11,101 bases of DNA from Verrucomicrobiia bacterium (GCA_030424825.1 JAUHWE010000093.1:1-11101); one strand, 5' to 3'; positions 1-6,112 are shown, counted from the stretch's first letter. Notes: a model not told the origin generated them from the sequence alone. Translations and numbers: made by a program.

Positions 1-1
1 T

Positions 2-178
2 TGGCAACGAGTATTCGACCCGTTGTATCGATTGAACTCTGAGAGCGATTTTCCTGGATGTGGTCTCGGGCTTAGTATTTCCAGACGGATTGTCGAAAGC
101 CACGGTGGGACGATTCAAGTAAGGTCTAGTACTGAAGGCGCTACCAATGTGTCGTTTAGTCTGATTGCCGCAGATTAA
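2..178 (+). CDS. Histidine kinase, C-terminal end of ATPase domain (partial)
   Basis: The gene enters from the left edge; only the last 58 codons and a TAA stop (176-178) are visible. The translation contains the F-box region (VFDPLYRLNSE), the G2 ATP-lid glycines (PGCGLGLS) and the closing strand-helix-strand ISRRIVESHGGTIQVRS of a HATPase_c (GHKL) domain. Known role of the family: this domain binds ATP and phosphorylates the histidine of the dimerisation domain, starting a phosphorelay. The 'YRLNSES..PGCGLGLSISRRIVESHGG' style resembles phytochrome/PAS-type sensor kinases. Nothing follows the ATPase domain, so there is no fused receiver. The sensor part lies outside the window. It converges on another kinase on the opposite strand, 64 bp away. 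Family assignment is firm; signal and partner are unknown. Confidence 0.85.
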   Translation, partial: WQRVFDPLYRLNSESDFPGCGLGLSISRRIVESHGGTIQVRSSTEGATNVSFSLIAAD

Positions 179-197
179 TCTACGAGTGACACTAATC

Positions 198-214
198 TCG
201 ATCTATCTGATCGA
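198..214. repeat. Hairpin between convergent kinase genes
   Basis: TCGATC (198-203) and GATCGA (209-214) are perfect inverted arms around a 5-nt loop. It sits 20 bp after the stop of the left-hand kinase gene. The following bases are A/T-rich but lack a T-run, so it is only a weak terminator candidate for the + strand gene. Confidence 0.4.
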
Positions 215-227
215 ATAAAGTTTATTC
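213..227. repeat. 15-bp perfect palindrome (GAATAAA-G-TTTATTC)
   Basis: Two 7-bp arms surround a single central G at position 220. It overlaps the last bases of the TCGATC hairpin, so the two structures would be mutually exclusive in RNA. It lies between two convergent genes, where a bidirectional transcription end or a protein-binding site is possible. No function can be read from the sequence alone. Confidence 0.45.
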
Positions 228-242
228 CCGTATCAACTCACC

Positions 243-1301
243 TCAAAATTGGGACTGAGGGCTTTCCATTCTTATGTCTGAGACAATGTTCAAGGGGACA
301 GTGAATTGAAACTCGGATCCTTGGTTGGGAACGGACTCGACTTGGATTTCCCCTCCCATGAGTTCGACTAGGTTCTTACAGATTGCGAGTCCTAGGCCGC
401 TGCCTCCGAACCGCCGCGATATGGACGCGTCGATCTGGGAAAAGGGCTTGAAAAGTCGGTGCATTTTATCGGGAGCAATGCCGATGCCAGTGTCCCTGAC
501 TGAAACTCGCAATAGAGAGGACGTTTCGGATAAGGGCGTAGTGGTTGCCTCGATACTTATCTCGCCTTCGATAGTGAATTTTAAGGCGTTGTTAACGAGA
601 TTGAGGATGATCTGACGTAAGCGAGCAGAATCGCCGACAGCAATGCTGGGGACAGATTCGTCGATCTTAGCATGAATGGAGATGGACCGTTGTGCCGCTT
701 TGCTTTTCAGAAGAAAAACGCAGCTATTGATGCATTCGCTTGGGGAAAAGGGAATCGACTCGATGTCTATTTTCCCGGCGTCGATTTTTGAAAGGTCGAG
801 GATGTCGTTTATCAGTGTTAACAGGGTATCCCCACTTATCCGAATGGCCTCGAGCATTTCCGTTTGATCCTCGTCTAGCACCGTATCTTCGAGAAGGTCC
901 AGCATGCCGACCATTCCATTGAGGGGTGTGCGAATTTCATGGTTCATGTTGGCCAGAAAGGCGCTTTGCATGTCGATTTTGTGGGTAGAGGTCGCTGTGG
1001 GGGCGGACTCTTCAACGACCGCGTGAACGAGCGTGATGAAAACGAGCGAATGAGTGGAGAGGGGGATGCAATTTGCTATTTTGATGCCCCCGTTTTGATG
1101 CTCGGTCCCGAGGAAGACGACATTGCTCGAGCAGGGACGATCGTCGGCGATTGCCGATTTGATGAGGGCGGCTAGTGTCGGAGACTGTTCGCTAAGGGGG
1201 GCCTTGGCGGAGAGGAAATCCCGCCCGGCTACATCGGTCTTCAAGAGGTTAAGATCGTAATCGACGATGAAAGACGCAATGGGATTTGCCGAGGAACTCA
1301 T
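243..1301 (-). CDS. Cytoplasmic PAS-like sensor histidine kinase
   Basis: 352 residues. No membrane segment or signal peptide is visible, so it is probably a soluble sensor. Residues 1-95 look like a divergent PAS fold (PIASFIVDYDLNLLKT at the start, a closing strand near 85-93). HisKA follows with phosphoacceptor His121 in NHEIRTPLNGM, then a complete HATPase_c domain: N-box N234-N238 (NLVNNALKF), G1 DTGIGI 270-275, F-box RLFKPF 282-287 and G2 GGSGLGLAI 299-307. All catalytic motifs are intact. This HisKA/ATPase type usually sits in hybrid kinases followed by receiver domains, but here the protein ends about 13 residues after the ATPase domain, so its receiver must be a separate protein. The ATG at 1299-1301 is the only good start, because an in-frame TGA lies two codons upstream; no clear Shine-Dalgarno is seen. 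It lies 93 nt behind the thuA-like gene and could be read through from that operon. Confidence 0.9.
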   Translation of the reverse strand: MSSSANPIASFIVDYDLNLLKTDVAGRDFLSAKAPLSEQSPTLAALIKSAIADDRPCSSNVVFLGTEHQNGGIKIANCIPLSTHSLVFITLVHAVVEESAPTATSTHKIDMQSAFLANMNHEIRTPLNGMVGMLDLLEDTVLDEDQTEMLEAIRISGDTLLTLINDILDLSKIDAGKIDIESIPFSPSECINSCVFLLKSKAAQRSISIHAKIDESVPSIAVGDSARLRQIILNLVNNALKFTIEGEISIEATTTPLSETSSLLRVSVRDTGIGIAPDKMHRLFKPFSQIDASISRRFGGSGLGLAICKNLVELMGGEIQVESVPNQGSEFQFTVPLNIVSDIRMESPQSQF

Positions 1302-1394
1302 TTGTCAGGCATCGCTTTTCGAAGTTGTCCCGGTAAGTTCTTTTGGCGGAGCTGGCTTGGTTCGAGTGGAGCGGCTAATTCCCGTTGACTGAGT

Positions 1395-2333
1395 TTATTT
1401 CCGCTTGCGGTCAGCGTATTTGTCGTCGCGAATTTTTGAAGGATCGTACGGGTAGTCTTGGTTCTCTTTCAATTCTTCAATCGTTGGGGTGCGAGAGGGA
1501 ATCCCTTCGGCGGGGATTTCCCGGTGGGCTATCCAGCCGATCGCGTTGAGGACGACTTTGCGAAGATTGTCGTCCTGCCAATTGTCGTGAAAGTGCCCTC
1601 CCGTGAATCCGAAGCCGCGGCTCCCGTTCTCGTTTTCCGATACCCACATGACATGCTGAGGCTCCTGCCGGGCGACGGCTGCTCTGCCATCGGGCGTTGA
1701 CCGATGATGATGGTCCTCTTCTGGGAGTAGCCCTAGTGGAGGAACGGCGGAAAGGATGGGGGTGACTCCCTTCATGTCCTTGCGAAAGCGCATATTGAAA
1801 TACCATTCGTCATTTATTGAGAAAGGCTCGACACCATTGGCAACCGGATGGTCGGGAAGTTTTTCGAACTTGGGTGTCCAGTGTGGATTGACCGATTTGT
1901 AGAGTTGGTAGTATCCGCCGATCCAGCGCAGGAATGCATCGCCCGGCGCTCCGTCCACGGTTTCGACCGCATAGTGTAGGCAGCCTACACCTACGCCTTT
2001 AGCTTGCAGCGCGTCGATGGCACCTACGTGATTGTTAGCAAGATGCTTTTCTCCACCATCACAGTAGATGACAACCGCTTTAATTCCTTTCAGTAGCGAG
2101 TCGTCTTTGGGCCAGCCCGGATTCTCTGGGTTGTGATAGACAGACGCGTCGAAATCCAGACCGCTTTCGTTAAGGCACTTTGCTAGGAGAATTGAACCCG
2201 CGTTGTGTTCATGCGAGAAGTATCCATGGCTTTTTTTACCTGCAACTAGTAGGACTTTCGTTTTTTCGGCTTGGACTGTCGTAGAGAAAAAAGTGATACT
2301 AAGTATAGCTAGGATCTTTATTTTGTAGTGCAT
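1395..2333 (-). CDS. Exported ThuA-like domain protein
   Basis: 312 residues with a Sec signal peptide (MHYKIKILAILSITFFSTTVQA, predicted cleavage after A22), so it acts in the periplasm or beyond. The body is a ThuA-like (trehalose-utilisation family) glutamine-amidotransferase-like fold. The first strand is KTKVLLVAGKKSHG (24-37), the nucleophile-elbow-like segment is GVGVGCLHYAVE (113-124, with C118 and H120), followed by DEWYFNMRF (175-183) and FGFTGGHFHDNW (241-252). The last 40 residues are charged and poor in structure. Such proteins are abundant in planctomycetes and verrucomicrobia, often near sugar-catabolism genes; their reaction is not established, and the name comes from a genetic link to trehalose use in rhizobia. 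The start is 2 nt after the larC stop, so it is the last gene of the larE-larB-larC operon. The family call is firm; any role in the nickel-cofactor pathway is inference. Confidence 0.88.
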   Translation of the reverse strand: MHYKIKILAILSITFFSTTVQAEKTKVLLVAGKKSHGYFSHEHNAGSILLAKCLNESGLDFDASVYHNPENPGWPKDDSLLKGIKAVVIYCDGGEKHLANNHVGAIDALQAKGVGVGCLHYAVETVDGAPGDAFLRWIGGYYQLYKSVNPHWTPKFEKLPDHPVANGVEPFSINDEWYFNMRFRKDMKGVTPILSAVPPLGLLPEEDHHHRSTPDGRAAVARQEPQHVMWVSENENGSRGFGFTGGHFHDNWQDDNLRKVVLNAIGWIAHREIPAEGIPSRTPTIEELKENQDYPYDPSKIRDDKYADRKRK

Positions 2334-2335
2334 AA

Positions 2336-3613
2336 TTATTGGTCTTCAATCGATTGCTTTAGTTCAGCGATGGAAATGCTATGCTGCTTCGCTGCTTTTG
2401 CCAAGTCGTCGTATTCTGCTTTCCGCCGCTTTCTCCCGGAAGGGGTCGTTACCGTTTTGACTCGAATGTTTCCAAAATCGGTGGAAATGGAATCTTCGGA
2501 TCGATCAAGAATTTTGCGATTCACAGGGTAGTAGCGGACACCGATGGCGGTAGTATTTTCGAGGATGAAGTCGCAAACTTTTTCCAAATTCTCTTGGTTT
2601 GCTAAGACACTAAGGAGGTGGCCTGGCCGGCCTTTTTTCATCAGTGCTTGTGTGAGTGCGAAATCGATCGCTCCCGACTCTAAAAGCCGAGACTGGAAGT
2701 CGGTACCGATAAGTTCTGGCGAGCAATCGTCTAGGTTGGTCTCGATCGAATAGATTTTGGATGAGACTTGTGGGAGCGTTCCTAGCGAGAGCCGGAGGAC
2801 ATTTGGGGCGATAAAGTCCTTCATTCCCGGTCCATAGGCGGATTGTTCGATGGTCAAGGTAGGCGATTCGAAGAGGGGGTTGAGGAATTTGAGAATTGCG
2901 GCTCCGGTTGGAGTTACGCGCTCGCCTTTTTCCTCTCCTTTGTAGCAAGGAATACCTCGGAGCAGTTTGGCAGTTGCAGGTGCCGGTACCGGGAGAAGTC
3001 CATGTTGTGTATTCACCATCCCCTGACCGATGCAAACGGGCTCCGAATAAGTGGTGAGTTTACCGAGTCGATCAATCAGTACCGCGCATCCGACGATATC
3101 AATGATTGAATCCACCGCACTGATTTCATGAAAGTGAATCTTTTCGATGGGAATGTTGTGAACTTCGGATTCTGCTTCGCCGATGAGGTGGAAAATTTCC
3201 TTGGCGATGGTTCGGGCGGATTCGCTGATATCCGCATTGTCGATCAGTTCGACAATCTCGCTCAGATGGCGATGCGAATGCGGTCCGTGTACATGGCCAT
3301 GAGAATGCTCGTGGCTGTGCGAATGACTGTGACCTTCGTCGTGGCTGTGGTGATGGTGAGGGTGCTCGTGATGCTCGTGCTCATGCTTATGATCGTCCTG
3401 CGTTTTGGACGGCTCATTGAGATCGATAACGTTAACGTGGCGGCAGACGATCCCGTTTTTCTCGACGCTGGATATTTCCACTCGCCCATCTGGCAAGTTC
3501 AGTTTCCGGGGCAAATCCTCTAGGTCGTCATAGGCGTCCAGCAATCCGCAAAGGGCTCCGAGAAACATGTCGCCGGAGAGTCCAGAAAAGGGTTCGATGT
3601 AGAGGATTTTCAC
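2336..3613 (-). CDS. larC: Nickel-pincer cofactor nickel insertase LarC
   Basis: 425 residues. LarC inserts Ni into pyridinium-3,5-bisthiocarboxylic acid mononucleotide in a CTP-dependent cyclometallation, the last step of nickel-pincer nucleotide synthesis in the cytoplasm. Family signatures are the N-terminus KILYIEPFSGLSGDMFLGAL (2-21), EKIHFHEISAVDSIIDIVG, LPVPAPATAKLL, ERVTPTGAAILK and, in the C-terminal half, IETNLDDCSPELIG, MKKGRPGH and TAIGVR. Residues 75-116 contain 22 histidines, a metal-binding insert also known from other LarC proteins. Both halves are in one frame; in L. plantarum larC1 and larC2 are joined by ribosomal frameshifting, which is not needed here. The start is GTG (3611-3613), overlapping the larB stop as GTGA, so translation is probably coupled. 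A TAA stop lies 2 nt before the thuA-like gene. Confidence 0.95.
   Translation of the reverse strand: MKILYIEPFSGLSGDMFLGALCGLLDAYDDLEDLPRKLNLPDGRVEISSVEKNGIVCRHVNVIDLNEPSKTQDDHKHEHEHHEHPHHHHSHDEGHSHSHSHEHSHGHVHGPHSHRHLSEIVELIDNADISESARTIAKEIFHLIGEAESEVHNIPIEKIHFHEISAVDSIIDIVGCAVLIDRLGKLTTYSEPVCIGQGMVNTQHGLLPVPAPATAKLLRGIPCYKGEEKGERVTPTGAAILKFLNPLFESPTLTIEQSAYGPGMKDFIAPNVLRLSLGTLPQVSSKIYSIETNLDDCSPELIGTDFQSRLLESGAIDFALTQALMKKGRPGHLLSVLANQENLEKVCDFILENTTAIGVRYYPVNRKILDRSEDSISTDFGNIRVKTVTTPSGRKRRKAEYDDLAKAAKQHSISIAELKQSIEDQ
3266..3391 (-). other. larC: Histidine-rich metal-binding stretch inside larC
   Basis: Codons 75-116 of LarC. I count 22 His among 42 residues, alternating with Glu, Ser, Gly and Asp (for example HEHHEHPHHHHSHDEGH). 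Such stretches bind Ni2+ in nickel chaperones such as HypB and UreE, and the nickel role of LarC makes nickel storage or delivery the likely purpose. The DNA is correspondingly repetitive (CAT/CAC alternation). Confidence 0.85.
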
Positions 3614-4266
3614 TTGGAGTCGACTAGTTTCAAAATTCTATAGGCGGCCATGGCAGCGCCGTATCCATTGTCAATATTGGTGACCGTTATACCATTGGCG
3701 CAGCTCGACAGCATGGCGTTTAGGGCGGCCATCCCGCCCGTGGCGACCCCATAACCGACGCTGGTGGGTACGGCGATGATGGGCTGCGACAGGAGTCCGC
3801 CTACAACGCTGGGTAGCGCTCCCTCGAATCCGGCGGCGACGATGAGCGTCTGGCAGGTTTTGAGTTCATCTAGGCGATCAAAAAGCCGGTGTATTCCGGC
3901 CACCCCTACGTCATTTATGCGCTTTGCGGGCACTTTGAGCAAATTGAGTGTGTAGTACGCCTCGTTAACGACGGGAAGATCCGAGCTGCCGGCACTCACG
4001 ATTCCGATGCGGCCCTTGGCGTCGTCGAGATGGTTCGCCCGTAGCAGAAAGCACTGCGACACCGGATCGTAGTGAGCCTCGGTAAAGTGTTCCAGCAACG
4101 TCTGGCCTTTTTCCGGCTGGACTCTTGTGGCGAGCGCGTTTCGGCCTTTGGATTGGTATTCGTTCAGAATCCTTCTCAGGAGGTCAGTAGATTTTGAGCT
4201 TCCATAAACGACTTCGGGGAATCCTAAGCGTTCTTCCCGATTGGTATCCAAATTATAGTCATCCAT
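3610..4266 (-). CDS. larB: Nickel-pincer cofactor biosynthesis protein LarB
   Basis: 218 residues. LarB carboxylates nicotinic acid adenine dinucleotide at C5 of the pyridinium ring and releases AMP, giving pyridinium-3,5-biscarboxylic acid mononucleotide, the first step of the NPN pathway. It belongs to the PurE (AIR carboxylase)-like family. Visible signatures are GIVSAGSSDLPVVNEA (88-103), DVGVAGIHR (119-127), VAAGFEGALPSVVGGL (143-158), PIIAVPTSVGYG (162-173) and NIDNGYGAAMAA (197-208). E148 and C189 are 41 residues apart, matching my memory of E180 and catalytic C221 in L. plantarum LarB. The protein lacks part of the N-terminal extension of about 250-residue homologues, but the catalytic core is complete. 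Its ATG lies inside larE (8-nt overlap) and its TGA overlaps the larC GTG. Confidence 0.95.
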   Translation of the reverse strand: MDDYNLDTNREERLGFPEVVYGSSKSTDLLRRILNEYQSKGRNALATRVQPEKGQTLLEHFTEAHYDPVSQCFLLRANHLDDAKGRIGIVSAGSSDLPVVNEAYYTLNLLKVPAKRINDVGVAGIHRLFDRLDELKTCQTLIVAAGFEGALPSVVGGLLSQPIIAVPTSVGYGVATGGMAALNAMLSSCANGITVTNIDNGYGAAMAAYRILKLVDSK

Positions 4267-5068
4267 TCGAATTTATCGCTCGATTTAGTTTTCCGGAAAC
4301 CAAGCCTTCCGTGTCGATTTCGACTTGTTTGTAACCGATTCCTATTAGGGAGGATTCGATTAGGGAAAAAAGAGATTGGAGTCGTTCGATTTCCGATTCC
4401 GGAGATTCTATCTTGGCAAGATCCCCGAAATGGCGCACGCGAACTTCCGAAAAGCCGAGGTTGTTCAATACGATTTCGGCAGCCTCAATTTGAGACAGCT
4501 TTTCTTTGGACACTTCTTGGCCGTAGGGGATGCGAGAGCTGAGGCACGGGCTGGCTGGCTTGTCCCAAACGGGGAGTTCAAATTGTTTAGCCAATGCTCT
4601 TATGTCCGTTTTGCCCAGTCCGCAGTCGGCGAGAGGGGACAGAATATTCTGTTCCTTCGCAGCTTGGTGTCCGGGCCGAAAGTCCCCGAGATCGTCCATG
4701 TTGGCTCCGTTTAGGAGGGTGAAATCGGCGTACTCCGATCGATGGAGATCCCGCATCATGCTGTAGAGCGTGTCTTTGCAGTAGTAGCAGCGGTTGAACG
4801 GATTGCTTTTGTATTCCGTCTTGTCGAGCTCGTCGGTATGGATAACTCGGAGGGAAATACCAAACTGTTGGCAGAACTGTTTGGCAGAATCGAGGTCGGC
4901 TCGTTTTAAACTGGGTGAGTCTGCGATGACCCCGATACCGTTGTGACCAAGGAATCGCTTGGATAGGTAGAGCACGAGTGCAGAATCGACACCCCCTGAG
5001 AACGCAGTCAGACTGCCCTTAATGGGTTCGAACCAGGCTTCCAAACGATTGAGTAGGGTAGCATTCAT
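4259..5068 (-). CDS. larE: ATP-dependent sulfur transferase LarE (three-cysteine type)
   Basis: 269 residues. LarE adenylates the carboxylates of the LarB product and replaces them with thiocarboxylates, giving the bisthiocarboxylate that LarC metallates. The N-terminal PP-loop pyrophosphatase motif is FSGGVDS (23-29); NGANMDDLGDFRPG (120-133) and DKPASPCLSSRIPYG (169-183) are further LarE signatures. C175 aligns with the sacrificial Cys176 of L. plantarum LarE. This protein also has C94 and C97 in NRCYYCK, where the L. plantarum enzyme, as I recall it, has WYYAK. The three-Cys pattern is that of LarE proteins that hold a [4Fe-4S] cluster and use external sulfur catalytically. Its ATG lies 9 nt after the stop of an open frame that follows the small upstream gene. 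No Shine-Dalgarno is evident. It is the first recognised gene of the lar operon. Confidence 0.95.
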   Translation of the reverse strand: MNATLLNRLEAWFEPIKGSLTAFSGGVDSALVLYLSKRFLGHNGIGVIADSPSLKRADLDSAKQFCQQFGISLRVIHTDELDKTEYKSNPFNRCYYCKDTLYSMMRDLHRSEYADFTLLNGANMDDLGDFRPGHQAAKEQNILSPLADCGLGKTDIRALAKQFELPVWDKPASPCLSSRIPYGQEVSKEKLSQIEAAEIVLNNLGFSEVRVRHFGDLAKIESPESEIERLQSLFSLIESSLIGIGYKQVEIDTEGLVSGKLNRAINSNG

Positions 5069-5077
5069 TAGAAGTAC

Positions 5078-5182
5078 TTAGATTCCGAGGTCGAGCAGGG
5101 TGTTCCTCGGATCGTCGAATCCGCTTTCGAGGGGCAGCCGGCTAGATTGAGACCCGACTAGCGGGACCTTTTTGCTTTTTGG
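5078..5182 (-). pseudogene. Open C-terminal frame after the small membrane protein, possible frameshifted extension
   Basis: In the -1 frame relative to the small membrane protein, a reading frame runs through the stop of that gene and ends with TAA at 5078-5080, only 9 nt before the larE ATG. It reads KKVPLVGSQSSRLPLESGF and then DDPRNTLLDLGI. Over the last 19 codons I count G/C at positions 1/2/3 as about 13/7/14, the pattern expected of coding DNA. The frame has no ATG, GTG or TTG of its own. The crossing point lies at two A5 runs (5169-5173 and 5176-5180 on the + strand as T5). Options: a frameshift mutation or sequencing indel in a gene of about 105 codons, slippage at the A-runs, or chance. 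Confidence 0.4.
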
Positions 5183-5364
5183 ACTCGATGGGTCTTTCGA
5201 AGGGCAATCCAGGCAATTGAACCAATGACGGCTACAGCCGACAGAATCGCGAGCGCACTGATATTCTCTGTGTGGGGATGGGCGTGAGCCAGTCCCGAAG
5301 GGTGCGCATGCACGGCAGTGGCCGTGATTAAAAATAGAAAGGACGAACAGATGGCAATTTTCAT
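5158..5364 (-). CDS. Small exported membrane protein with a His-containing external segment
   Basis: I do not recognise a named family. From the ATG at 5364 it has 68 residues: a signal peptide (MKIAICSSFLFLITATAVHA), a short external segment HPSGLAHAHPHTEN with five histidines, one membrane helix (SALAILSAVAVIGSIAWIAL) and a basic tail (RKTHRVQKAKRSR) expected in the cytoplasm. A GTG at 5395-5397 would add 11 residues; I prefer the ATG because it begins a normal signal peptide. Neither start has a Shine-Dalgarno. It is first in line with larE-larB-larC, 89 nt before larE, and divergent from the MazG-like gene. The His segment and its place in a nickel-cofactor operon suggest Ni2+ binding at the outer face of the inner membrane, but this is inference. 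The end may be wrong (see the overlapping open frame that continues to 5078). Confidence 0.6.
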   Translation of the reverse strand: MKIAICSSFLFLITATAVHAHPSGLAHAHPHTENISALAILSAVAVIGSIAWIALRKTHRVQKAKRSR

Positions 5365-5402
5365 AATGGATTGGATGGCATTTCGGAGGAATATCACTGG
5401 AT

Positions 5403-5408
5403 TGTCAA
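5403..5408 (-). promoter_or_regulatory. Possible -35 box for the small protein/lar operon
   Basis: A perfect TTGACA is read on the - strand, 38 bp upstream of the ATG at 5364. The hexamer 17 bp further on is CGAAAT (5380-5385), a poor -10. If this promoter is used, the transcript would start near or after the GTG at 5397, favouring the ATG start of the small protein. Confidence 0.25.
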
Positions 5409-5478
5409 TGAACCCAGCACTTAGGGAGTGGATTTCTTAATTTCGTTTGCCTGAGATCCGCCCGGCGCTTACGAATTC

Positions 5479-5847
5479 GTGATGCCTGATCATGTGTCTA
5501 CTCTCGAAGAGCTGAAGCAATCTGTAGCGGCGTTTGCCGAGGAACGAGAGTGGATTCAGTATCATTCGCTCAAGAACCTGGCGATGTCTATCTCGATCGA
5601 AGCGAGCGAGCTAATGGAGCGATTTCAATGGGTGGACAACCCAGAATCAAACAGACTCGTCGATGATAGCGATGCGAGGCAGGCGGTTGAAGACGAGCTC
5701 GCGGATGTGCTCATTTACGCGTTCCAGTTCGCTAACCGAGCGGAGATTGATCTGTCTCAAGCGATCGAGCGGAAAATGGCGATCAATGCCGCGAAGTACC
5801 CGGTAGAGAAATCAAAAGGCAGGTCGGACAAGTACGACGCTTATTGA
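5479..5847 (+). CDS. MazG-like nucleotide pyrophosphohydrolase (DCTPP1/RS21-C6 type)
   Basis: 122 residues counted from GTG 5479; ATG 5482 directly follows and is an equally good start. Enzymes of this all-alpha family hydrolyse (d)NTPs to NMP and pyrophosphate with Mg2+, removing damaged or excess nucleotides, especially dCTP analogues, in the cytoplasm. Signatures in order are ERE.IQYHSLKNLAMSI (22-39), the metal-binding EASELMERFQW (41-51, E41 and E44), EDELADVLIYAFQFA (71-85, E73 and D76) and the C-terminal AAKYPVEKSKGRSDKY (104-119). The length is normal for a single-domain member. No Shine-Dalgarno is seen. It is divergent from the lar operon and convergent with a broken small gene; no partner gene is adjacent, so housekeeping nucleotide clean-up is the simplest reading. 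Confidence 0.9.
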   Translation: MMPDHVSTLEELKQSVAAFAEEREWIQYHSLKNLAMSISIEASELMERFQWVDNPESNRLVDDSDARQAVEDELADVLIYAFQFANRAEIDLSQAIERKMAINAAKYPVEKSKGRSDKYDAY

Positions 5848-5855
5848 GAGAAATC

Positions 5856-6105
5856 CTAGGCAACGACTTGCGATAGTTCTTGCTCGGTAGACAGCGGGAG
5901 TCCTTCAGGGTGAACGCGCTCGTCGATATCGATGGCTGTTATATTCTGAGGTTCGCCTATTCTGCCAGTGCCCGGCTATTGATAGCATGGTAGGTGTTCA
6001 ATATCCCGGAGTGGCTACGATTCCTGTCGGTACGCTCGTTTCGTATATGAGTTTGCCGTTTTTGTAGACACCTAATCCCGTGACTCTGTTATGATTTTCA
6101 CTCAT
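5856..6105 (-). pseudogene. Small gene apparently broken by two frameshifts
   Basis: An ATG at 6103-6105 with a good Shine-Dalgarno (GAGGAA, 7 nt upstream) opens a 35-codon frame starting MSENHNRVTGLGVYKNGKL and ending ...TSVPTGIVATPGY with TGA at 5998-6000. Protein-like sequence continues in a second frame (LNTYHAINSRALAE, stop at 5957-5959) and a third (GEPQNITAIDIDERVHPEG up to LSQVVA, stop TAG at 5856-5858). Each step is a shift in the same sense, consistent with two lost bases. Joined, this gives about 80 residues. I do not recognise the family. It ends 9 bp from the convergent MazG-like gene. Alternatives are a genuine 35-residue peptide, or sequencing indels in an intact gene. Confidence 0.45.
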
Positions 6106-6112
6106 GATTCCA

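Noticed and set aside
1477..1806. 109-codon - strand frame inside the thuA-like gene
   Set aside because: Arg/Ser/Pro-rich composition typical of a shifted frame; the ThuA-like protein in the other frame is clearly the real one.
3128..3523. 131-codon + strand frame opposite larC, Met/Val/Arg-rich
   Set aside because: It is the antisense shadow of the His-codon-rich stretch of larC; low complexity, no start signal.
5169..5180. Classical -1 slippery heptamer at the A-runs near the end of the small membrane protein
   Set aside because: The runs are only five A long and do not fit X_XXY_YYZ in frame, so programmed frameshifting is not shown, only possible simple slippage.
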